From positions 71,109-135,108 of the forward strand of contig JAHLLK010000005.1 of the NCBI GenBank assembly GCA_020444165.1: a stretch of DNA of 64,000 bases. The letters are read 5' to 3'. Source of the DNA: Deltaproteobacteria bacterium (GTDB lineage: Bacteria; Desulfobacterota; Desulfarculia; Desulfarculales; Desulfarculaceae). Shown one piece after another: positions 24,746 to 31,825 of the stretch. The notes beneath the pieces were generated by a model, which worked only from the letters and a program-made list of their open reading frames with translations, did no database searches and was not told where the DNA came from. The translations under genes were made by a program, and so were the position numbers. Positions within the stretch are counted from its first letter, which is position 1; each line of letters begins with the position of its first letter.

Positions 24746-26788
24746 ATGAGCCGTGACAAATCAGCTTGGCGGGAAGCGCTGCCCCCCCTGGTCCTGCTCC
24801 TGGCCCTGGCCCTGCTCCCGGTCTGGGGGGCCGGGGGCGGGGCGGCCTGGGCCGCGCCCGGGCCGGGCGATCCCCGAGAGGCCCGGGTGGTGTTCAGCCA
24901 CCATCTGGTCACCCTGCACTTCAGCCTGGCTACCGTGCCGGAGCTGGCCGGCTCGCCCCTGGTGCTGGGCACGGCCTGGTATTACCCCAACGAGGGCGTG
25001 GCCCACCGGATCTTTGCCAAACGCAAATCCGAGACCCTGCCGGCCCAGCTGCCGGAATTGGACGGCTGGTACGATGAGTACGCCTGGGTCTACGAGGCCG
25101 ACCAGGCCCTGGCCGTGCAGCAGGCGCCCCTGCCCCCGGGCCAGGAGCAGCCCACGGTGCCGGTTTTGTGGCTCCGCAAATCCCACATGATCCTGCGCCT
25201 GGACCTGGCCCCACCCCGCCGGGGCCGCCCCGAGGAACTGCTGCCGCCGGCGGCCCGCAGCCTGGCCATGCGTTCCCAGCCTCTGGCCAGCTTTCAGGTG
25301 GTGATGCCCCTTAATGTGGACGGGCCCCAGGGCCCCTTGAGCCCCCATCCCTTGGCCATCAAATATTGGAACCTGGCCGTGGACCAGCCGGCCCGCCTGA
25401 CCCTGGCCTGGGACCCGGCCCGTCCCCTGGAGTTGGTGTTCCGCTTCCAGCCCGATTTGATGCGTTTCTACGTGGGCCGGGCGGAGATCCTGAAGAACAC
25501 CATGGCCCGGGTCTGCCGCCTGTTGCTGGAGACCCAGGCGGGCCCCCGCACGGTGACCCTGAAGAAGACCGGGGTGGCCCGCTTGAAGCTGGCTCAGTTG
25601 CACCAGCAGAAGGACCTCACCTTCCGGGTGGAGGCTGCGCCCAACGCCCCCCCGGGCCCGACCGTGGTAACCCGCCCCGGCATCATCCAGTTGGCCCCGC
25701 TGCGGGGGGCTTGGCAACCCCCTCCCGTGCACCCGCCCCCGGGCCCCGGCCGGGATGAGGTGCTCAAGGCCGGGCTGGACTATTGCCTGGGCTTCTACAA
25801 CCCCCGCCAGGACTGCTTCATGGCCACCCGGGACTTCAATCCCGCGGATCGGGGGTATCTGGGGCGGGAGCACCTGGCCCTGGCTTTTTTCGCCGCCGCG
25901 GCCGGCCGGGCCGAGGAGACCGGCTTTCGGGGCCTGATCCGGTTCGAGTTTTCCCGCCTGGCCGCGGGGGACACCGCCGGGGTGTGGCCCGCGGCCGCCT
26001 TGTACTATTACGCCCTCACCGGCCAGGAGGAGCCCCTGGAGGGGGTGTGGCAGGCCGCGGGCGGTCCCCACCTGCCAGTGGAGCGCCACGCGCCCCCGGG
26101 GGTGTGGAACCTGGACAGCGCCCTGACCGCCTTGGACTTGGTGAGCCTGGCCGCGGCCCTGCCCAACCCGCCCGCCGGCGGCCCCGCCGCGGGCCTGCTG
26201 GCCGCGGAGTGGGCCGCCAAGCTCACCGCCGCGGCCCATCCCCGGGACTACACCCTGGGCAAGGGCGTGGTCACCGAGATCGTGCCCAACCCCGACGCCG
26301 GGCCCCACGCCGCGGCGGCCCTGATCTTGTTGCGTGGGGCCGCGGGCCGGCCCGAGCTGAAGGCAGCGGCCAAGAAGCAACTGGCGCTGCTCCTGGAAGA
26401 TCACGTGACCCCCCAGGGCCAGGTGGTCCCCCGCCTGCCCAAGAACGTCTCGGGGCCGGGGCGGCTCAAGCCCTGGGAGGCCTACCGGGACTGGAGCCTC
26501 ACCATCGCGGCCCTGGAGGAAGGCGGGCGGGTGTTGGGCGATCCCGCCCTGACCAAGCGGGCCGCCACCTGCCGCCAGGCCCTGTTCCAGGCCTGGGACC
26601 CCCAAGCCGGGGGGTGGCCGGTGCGAGAGCTGGGCCCCGACGGCCAGGTGCGCACCACCGCCGAGCGCCGCCTGCGGGACCAGGTCTGGGCGCTCCGGGC
26701 CTTCTGGGCGCCGCCCTTGCCCTGGTGGCCCGGCGATCAGCCGGCGGACGATGACTTCACCCTGCCGCCCCTGGGAGAACGGCCATGA
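24746..26788 (+). CDS. Secreted protein of unknown function, 680 residues
   Basis: I do not recognise this protein. The start is the ATG with AAGGAGG upstream; the long upstream frame is noncoding. A signal peptide (about 1-36, ending AWAAPG) leads to an N-terminal half that looks beta-rich, with a charged AKRKSETLPAQLPELDGWYD stretch. The second half (about 330-680) is helical and alanine-rich and resembles alpha/alpha-toroid glycoside-hydrolase-like folds in texture (repeated AALYYYALTG, LTALDLVSLAAAL, EAYRDWSLTIAALEEGG), but no catalytic motif is identifiable. It overlaps the next gene by four bases. Probably periplasmic. Confidence 0.75.
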   Translation: MSRDKSAWREALPPLVLLLALALLPVWGAGGGAAWAAPGPGDPREARVVFSHHLVTLHFSLATVPELAGSPLVLGTAWYYPNEGVAHRIFAKRKSETLPAQLPELDGWYDEYAWVYEADQALAVQQAPLPPGQEQPTVPVLWLRKSHMILRLDLAPPRRGRPEELLPPAARSLAMRSQPLASFQVVMPLNVDGPQGPLSPHPLAIKYWNLAVDQPARLTLAWDPARPLELVFRFQPDLMRFYVGRAEILKNTMARVCRLLLETQAGPRTVTLKKTGVARLKLAQLHQQKDLTFRVEAAPNAPPGPTVVTRPGIIQLAPLRGAWQPPPVHPPPGPGRDEVLKAGLDYCLGFYNPRQDCFMATRDFNPADRGYLGREHLALAFFAAAAGRAEETGFRGLIRFEFSRLAAGDTAGVWPAAALYYYALTGQEEPLEGVWQAAGGPHLPVERHAPPGVWNLDSALTALDLVSLAAALPNPPAGGPAAGLLAAEWAAKLTAAAHPRDYTLGKGVVTEIVPNPDAGPHAAAALILLRGAAGRPELKAAAKKQLALLLEDHVTPQGQVVPRLPKNVSGPGRLKPWEAYRDWSLTIAALEEGGRVLGDPALTKRAATCRQALFQAWDPQAGGWPVRELGPDGQVRTTAERRLRDQVWALRAFWAPPLPWWPGDQPADDDFTLPPLGERP

Positions 26789-28233
26789 AGCCCGGAGGAG
26801 CCACCCCGCGCCCGCGCTCGGACACCACTACAAGCAAATACTTCAAGTTGTTCCTGGCTGGCCTGGGGCTGCTTGTGAGCAATTGCTTATATGCCAGCCC
26901 GGCCGCGGCCGACTCCGCCCCCGCAGCCCCGGCCCAGGCCTCGGGGTTGGAAGAGGCCGAGCGCCAGGGCGATCTGCTGTACTTCGGCCTGGCCGGCCAG
27001 CCCGGCCGCTTGGTGGACCTGACCGACGGCCGCACCCTGTTCGCCGGGCCGGCCGGCACCCCCCTGGAGCAGGTGCAGACCCACTTGATCCTGGATGACG
27101 ACCTCATCCTGGTGCAGGATCTGGGGGGTCGCTGGCTCATGTGGAACACCCAAAAAAACAAGGCCATCGGCCCCCTGACCGCCATGCCGGTGGTGGGGGG
27201 GCTCCGGGCCTACTACCGCCTGGACCCCGGCCGCGCGGCCTTCCACTTCTTCCGGGATCATCTCACCGTGGTGGACCTCCCCAGCGGCCACGAGCGCACC
27301 TTGCCCCCCCCGGCCCATCCCTGGCACCTCCGGCAGGTGAAGGGGCCCCTGTTCCTCAGCCTGGCCGGCGGCCACCTCGCCACCAAGGACCTGAACGGCG
27401 CCCCGGGCCGGGAGGCCCCCGGCGACTGGCGACAACTGGCCTTTGACGGGCGCAACACCGCCCTGGTCCTGGGGCCCGGCCCCCAGGGCCGGCCCACCCT
27501 GGCTCTATGCGAGGCCCGCACCCTGCGGGAGATCGCCCGGCACACCCTGGACTGGGCGTCCCTGGACTACCAGGATAACCTGGAAATCGGCTTCAATCCC
27601 CCCGGTGACCTGGCCTATGTCTCCGTGGCCCAGGCCGGGCTCTCCGGCACCTGGTTCTTCCGGGCCGAGGACCTGCATCCCCTGGGCCGCCTCCCCACCG
27701 CCCTGGGCGTGGAGTTCCTGCCCCCCGGGCGTCTGGCGGCCTATCCCCCGGCCGGAAGGGGCCAGGCGCCGGCCCTTTGCGTGCAGCGGCCCGGCGAGGA
27801 GCGGCCCCTCTTTTGCCTCACCGGGCCGGCCGACTGGCCCCAGGGCGAGACCTACTTCAACCTGGGCCAGGGCTTCCTCTGGGCCTGGGACCAGGGCCAA
27901 GTCCTCACCTGGGACGGCGGCTCCGGCCGGGCCCAGCCCCCCCTGCCCCTGCCGGCCGGCTTTCCCCGCCGGCAGCCCCCCTGCTACCTGGGTCCGCCCC
28001 TGCCCGCCGACCTGGTGTGTCTGGGCCCGGCCCGGGCCTATACCGCCCACCTGGCCCGTGGCCAGGCGCTGGTGCACCAGTTGACCCCCGCCGGCCCCCG
28101 TGAAATCCTGGCCGTACCGGCCCCGGACGCCGTGGGGGTCTATCTGGTGGCCGACGCCGGCAAACTGGCCGTGTTGGATCGCGCAGGCCGGGTGCACACC
28201 TGGGCCCTGCCGGCCCCGGGCCCGGCCCGCTGA
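26785..28233 (+). CDS. Secreted protein of unknown function, possible beta-propeller
   Basis: A 482-residue protein starting at an ATGA overlap with the gene upstream. It has an N-terminal signal sequence (hydrophobic core about 22-40, ending YASPAAA). The rest is built of short strand-like repeats with G/D turns and WD- or WN-like blade ends (RWLMWNTQKN, FLWAWDQGQVLTWDGG, LAVLDRAGRVHTWALP), which suggests a propeller of six or seven blades. This is a fold guess, not a family assignment. Coupling to its neighbours implies a joint extracytoplasmic role. Confidence 0.75.
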   Translation: MKPGGATPRPRSDTTTSKYFKLFLAGLGLLVSNCLYASPAAADSAPAAPAQASGLEEAERQGDLLYFGLAGQPGRLVDLTDGRTLFAGPAGTPLEQVQTHLILDDDLILVQDLGGRWLMWNTQKNKAIGPLTAMPVVGGLRAYYRLDPGRAAFHFFRDHLTVVDLPSGHERTLPPPAHPWHLRQVKGPLFLSLAGGHLATKDLNGAPGREAPGDWRQLAFDGRNTALVLGPGPQGRPTLALCEARTLREIARHTLDWASLDYQDNLEIGFNPPGDLAYVSVAQAGLSGTWFFRAEDLHPLGRLPTALGVEFLPPGRLAAYPPAGRGQAPALCVQRPGEERPLFCLTGPADWPQGETYFNLGQGFLWAWDQGQVLTWDGGSGRAQPPLPLPAGFPRRQPPCYLGPPLPADLVCLGPARAYTAHLARGQALVHQLTPAGPREILAVPAPDAVGVYLVADAGKLAVLDRAGRVHTWALPAPGPAR

Positions 28234-28259
28234 TTGCCCCTACTTGCTGGAGTTTCCCC

Positions 28260-29234
28260 ATGTCCGAGTTGGAACGGGCCTTGGAGGCCGCCTTGGAGCA
28301 CCATCACGCCGGCCGCCTGACCCAGGCCGAGGTGCTGTACCGTCAGATCCTGGAGCACGACCCCGACCACGGACCGGCCCGTCACTCCCTGGGCCTCCTG
28401 GCCCTGCAGCTCGGCCTGACCGAGCAGGCCCTGGCCGAGATCACCGCGGCCCTGGAGCAGATGCCCGCGGACCCCGCGGTGCACAACAGCCTGGGCCTGG
28501 CCCTGGAGCTGGCGGACCGGGGCGAGGAGGCCCTGGCCGCCCTGGATCGGGCTGTGGCCCTGGCCCCCCATTGGCCGGTGGTCCACTGCAACCGGGGCGA
28601 CCTCCTCATGGCCCGCTCCCGCTTTGACGAGGCCCGCCAGGCCTACACCCGGGCCCTGGAGCTGGACCCGGCCTACGGCCAGGCCCACTTCAACCTAGGC
28701 AACCTCCTGGCCGGGCTGGGTGAACTGGAACCGGCCGCCGCCTGCCACACCCGGGCCGCGGAGCTGCTGCCCAAGGACTGGCAGGTGCACAACAACCTGG
28801 GCGACGTGCTCCGGCACCTGGGCCGCCTGCCCGAGGCCCGGGACGCCCTGCAACAGGCCCTGCTCCTGGACCCCGGCAATCCCTTCGTGGCCAACAACCT
28901 GGCCAATGTGCAAATGGACCTGGGCGAACCCCAGGCCGCGGAAAAGGGCTACCGCCTGGCCCTGGCCGCCCTGGCCGACGACCCCGGCCTGCACCAGAAC
29001 CTCGGCCTCTGCCTCCTGGCCCAAGACCGCGCCGCCGAAGCCGTGGTGTGCCTGGCCGAAGCCCTGACCCTGAAGGAGGATGACCCGGTGGGGCACCTGT
29101 TCCTGGGCGACGCCCTCTGGGCCGCCGGCGAACACGACCCGGCCCGAGCCACCTGGGAAGAAGCCCTGAACCTCGACCCCGGTCTGGAAGCCGCCCGCCG
29201 CCGCCTGGCCCGGCCGAGGGAAGAGGGGGAGTAG
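28260..29234 (+). CDS. Tetratricopeptide-repeat protein
   Basis: A 324-residue protein made almost entirely of about nine TPR units of 34 residues; unit endings such as ALELDPAYGQAHFNLGNLL and ALLLDPGNPFVANNLANV fit the consensus. No signal peptide is evident, so it is likely cytoplasmic. It is 26 bases after the propeller-like gene and is the last gene of that operon. TPR proteins act as assembly or docking scaffolds; its partners may be the two proteins encoded upstream if a shared export step exists (inference). Confidence 0.92.
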   Translation: MSELERALEAALEHHHAGRLTQAEVLYRQILEHDPDHGPARHSLGLLALQLGLTEQALAEITAALEQMPADPAVHNSLGLALELADRGEEALAALDRAVALAPHWPVVHCNRGDLLMARSRFDEARQAYTRALELDPAYGQAHFNLGNLLAGLGELEPAAACHTRAAELLPKDWQVHNNLGDVLRHLGRLPEARDALQQALLLDPGNPFVANNLANVQMDLGEPQAAEKGYRLALAALADDPGLHQNLGLCLLAQDRAAEAVVCLAEALTLKEDDPVGHLFLGDALWAAGEHDPARATWEEALNLDPGLEAARRRLARPREEGE

Positions 29235-29240
29235 GAAGTT

Positions 29241-29373
29241 TCGGAGGAAGAGGAAGATGCGGGGGGAAGGACGCGGGGGCCCCGGAAAAGCGCAGCTTTT
29301 CTGGGGTGCAAGGACCTTTTTTTGAAAAAAAGGGTCCTTGCACCCAACCCCCCCATCCCCCAAAAAACTTTGT
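29241..29373 (+). repeat. Family A palindromic repeat, copy 2
   Basis: Starts just after the TPR stop codon with GGAGGAAGAGGAAGATG. It contains CCCCGGAAAAGC...GCTTTTCTGGGG, then GGACCTTTTTTTG...AAAAAAAGGGTCC, and ends CCCCCAAAAAACTTTGTAG. The adjacent bases 29451-29477 form a separate CCCCAACAAGC...GCTTGTTGGGG hairpin of the kind also found at 24463, 40721 and 49944. Confidence 0.85.
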
Positions 29374-29493
29374 AGTGTTTACTGGGAGGTTGTCGGAGAT
29401 AACGCCACGGGAGCCTGTTAGGCGGGGTGTGCAGGCATCCCCAACAAGCCTGCGGCTTGTTGGGGATGGGGGGGGAAACCTTAAGAAATCTTC

Positions 29494-29892
29494 CTAGCTG
29501 AGATACAAGGTGGTCACCTGGGCCGGCACCAGGGTGGCCCCCACCGAGTTCAGCAGGATGCCGTTCTGACCGGTGATGGAAGTCAGCTTGGTGGCCGGCA
29601 TGCCGCCGTTCAGCACGGTGAAGGACGGCAAGAGGGTCTTGGTGGTGCTCATGTCCATGAAGGAGATCAACCCCCCCATGAGCCCCGCGTTGTCCCCGGC
29701 GCTCACCGGGACCTGGGTGGTCATGTTGTGGGCCGGCCCCCCGCACAACAGCACGTTGTACGCCGCCGGCACCCCCGTGGGCCCAAAGGCGAGGTTGGGA
29801 TAGGGAATGGGGATGGGCCCCACCGGGGTGGGCGTGTTGCACACGTCCGGAAAAGCCATGTGCATGCCGCCCAGCTGACAGTTGCCAAACAT
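29494..29892 (-). CDS. PAAR-like DUF4150 protein of a type VI secretion tip
   Basis: A 132-residue protein of the DUF4150 (PF13665) PAAR-like family. It starts MFGNCQLGGMHMAFPDVCNT, followed by TPTPVGPIPIPYPNLA, which is the family signature. Such proteins sharpen the VgrG spike and often carry effectors; here the protein is only the tip domain, with no C-terminal toxin. AAGGGG lies seven bases before the ATG. It is the last gene of the minus-strand tip operon. Confidence 0.92.
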   Translation of the reverse strand: MFGNCQLGGMHMAFPDVCNTPTPVGPIPIPYPNLAFGPTGVPAAYNVLLCGGPAHNMTTQVPVSAGDNAGLMGGLISFMDMSTTKTLLPSFTVLNGGMPATKLTSITGQNGILLNSVGATLVPAQVTTLYLS

Positions 29893-30037
29893 TGCGCGTC
29901 CCCTTTTCAGCCCGGATATTTCCTGGGGGCCGGGTAGTTGGATCAGAGTATTCCTGCCCTTGCGGCCATTCACCATTCCCGCACTTTGGGCAGGAACTGC
30001 GACTTAAAATTGATTATTTCTCAACTTGATGAAAAAT

Positions 30038-30087
30038 ATGGAGTTTTTTTGGGGAAAGGGGGTTTCCCCCCATCTTCCAGCTTCTCC
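30038..30087 (-). repeat. Family A palindromic repeat, short copy 3
   Basis: On the minus strand: GGAGAAGCTGGAAGATG, GGGGGGAAACCCCC, then CCCCAAAAAAACTCCAT. It follows the DUF3540 stop codon directly and has no inner hairpin modules. It lies in the 204-base gap before the PAAR-like gene, in which I see no other element. Confidence 0.75.
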
Positions 30088-30096
30088 GCCAGGCTC

Positions 30097-30744
30097 CTAA
30101 CCCAGGTGAATGTGCCGGGCGTCCACCTTCACGTCCTCGTCAGCCGTGATGATGGAGTAGCGGGTGTTCATGGCGTAGAGCCCTTCCACCTCGCGGCTCA
30201 CCTGCCCGGCGTGCAAATGGTCCGAGCCCTCCACCCAGCGGAAACAGTCGCCCAGTTTTTGGGTGACGCGCCGCACGGCCGTGTCCACGGAGGCGGCGGC
30301 CAGTTTCACCTGGGCCACCTTGGCCTGCAAAAGCCGGCCGAAGAAGGTTACCCGCTCCACCTTGATCTGGAGCCCCAGGCCGGCCAGCTCCATGTGCGGC
30401 GCAGTGAGGGACAGTTTGCCAGGAGTCACCGCCTCCACCCCCTTGGCGGCGGAGATCCGCACCTCGCCCTGCCGGGAAGCCAGTTCCAGGTCGCCCGTGG
30501 TTTCCAGGCGGTCGGGCCCGGGCGCGCCGCGCTCCAGCACCGAGAGCACATAGGCCTCCGGCCCGGTCCAGGCCACCAGCACCGTGTCGCCGGTCCGGGG
30601 GGCCAACAGGCAGCCGGCGGCCAGGCGGGCCGGGGTGAGCCCGCCCGGTTCTTCCACCAGGCAGGCGCCGTTTTCCGTCCGGCGCACCAGCGCCCGCCCC
30701 AAGCGGGTTTCCTCGGGCCGGAGTTCCTTGGCCAGGTTGTCCAT
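30097..30744 (-). CDS. DUF3540 type VI secretion accessory protein
   Basis: A 215-residue protein of the DUF3540 family, found almost only in operons with DUF2169, pentapeptide and DUF4150 proteins of type VI systems. After an N-terminal ligand-like strand region (TGDTVLVAWTGPEAYVLSVL, similar in texture to VgrG OB-fold strands) it has a C-terminal part with GDCFRWVEGSDHLHAGQVSR and ends DVKVDARHIHLG, the usual family finish. GGAGG precedes the ATG by ten bases and is inside the end of the pentapeptide gene. Role probably in building or adapting the spike. Confidence 0.85.
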   Translation of the reverse strand: MDNLAKELRPEETRLGRALVRRTENGACLVEEPGGLTPARLAAGCLLAPRTGDTVLVAWTGPEAYVLSVLERGAPGPDRLETTGDLELASRQGEVRISAAKGVEAVTPGKLSLTAPHMELAGLGLQIKVERVTFFGRLLQAKVAQVKLAAASVDTAVRRVTQKLGDCFRWVEGSDHLHAGQVSREVEGLYAMNTRYSIITADEDVKVDARHIHLG

Positions 30745-30751
30745 GATTTCG

Positions 30752-31825
30752 TCAGCCTCCAGATTTGCCGGATCCCCCGGCGGCCCAGTCCTCGGACGCG
30801 GCCCGGTCGGGATCGGTGTAAGTGATGTTGTCGCCGCCCGCCCCTTGCCAGTTGGTGTCTTCCTCCACAATGCGGTGCAGGTTGGCCCGGGTCAAGTCCG
30901 CCCCGGCCAGGCTGGCCTGGCGGAGATCGGCGTGGGAGAGGTCGGCGATGGTCAAATGGGCCTGATCCAGGCGGGCCCCCTGGCACACCGCCCCGGCCAG
31001 TTGGGCCGTGGAGAGGTTGGCTCCCGTCAGGTCCGCCCCGGTGAGGATGGCCTCCTGCATGATGGCCATCTCCAACACGGCCTGCCTGAGCACCGCTCCG
31101 GAGAGATCGGCCTGGCGGAACACCGCGAAACGGCCCACCGCCCCGGTGAGCACGGCGCCGGCCATTTTGGCCCCCTGACAAAAGGCCTTGGTCAGGTTGG
31201 CCTGGCTCAGGTTGCAGCCGGTGAAATCGCTCTCCATGAGGTTGGCCTGGGTGAAGTCCAGGCCGGAAAAATCGTGCCCGCTCAGGTTGCAGGACAGGAG
31301 CACGGCGTTCTTGAAGTTGACCCCGGCCAGGTTGGCCTGGGAGAGGTCCAGCTCCTTCAGCACGCACTGGAACAGATCGGCTCCGGCCAGGTCCGCCGCC
31401 GCCAGGCTGCCCTGGATGATGGCCGACTTGGGCAGCTTGGCCCCAGCCAATACCGCGCCGGACAGGTCGCATTCCTGCCACAGGGATTTGGTCAGGGTGG
31501 CGCCGGCCAGCCGTACGCCGCCCAGGGCGCTTTTCTGGCCCAGGACTTTCTCCAGATAGGCCCCGCTCAGGTCGGCTTCCCCCGCCTCGCAGTTCACGAG
31601 CATCACCCGGCTGAAGTTGGCCTCGGGCAGGCGGGCCCCCGTGAAATTGCAGTTGATCAACTGCATGAGCTCCAGGCGGGCCCGAGAGAGGTCCGCCCCG
31701 GAGAAATCGCAATCCAGAAGCACCCCGCCCCGGCAGGTCAGCCCGGCCAGGTCCGCCCCGGCCAGCTCCAGGTCGCTCAGGCTCCGCTTTTCGGCCACCA
31801 GGGCGGCCAGCTCCGCCGCGTTCAT
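30752..31825 (-). CDS. Pentapeptide-repeat protein
   Basis: A 357-residue protein composed of about sixty A(D/N)LxX pentapeptides from residue 18 to near 330 (for example GADLSRARLE, GANLSTAQLAG), predicting a right-handed quadrilateral beta-helix. Its start overlaps the end of the DUF2169-pentapeptide gene by four bases. In DUF2169/DUF3540/DUF4150 operons such proteins are conserved accessory parts of a type VI tip and may bind the spike or a cargo. No toxin domain is attached. Confidence 0.93.
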   Translation of the reverse strand: MNAAELAALVAEKRSLSDLELAGADLAGLTCRGGVLLDCDFSGADLSRARLELMQLINCNFTGARLPEANFSRVMLVNCEAGEADLSGAYLEKVLGQKSALGGVRLAGATLTKSLWQECDLSGAVLAGAKLPKSAIIQGSLAAADLAGADLFQCVLKELDLSQANLAGVNFKNAVLLSCNLSGHDFSGLDFTQANLMESDFTGCNLSQANLTKAFCQGAKMAGAVLTGAVGRFAVFRQADLSGAVLRQAVLEMAIMQEAILTGADLTGANLSTAQLAGAVCQGARLDQAHLTIADLSHADLRQASLAGADLTRANLHRIVEEDTNWQGAGGDNITYTDPDRAASEDWAAGGSGKSGG

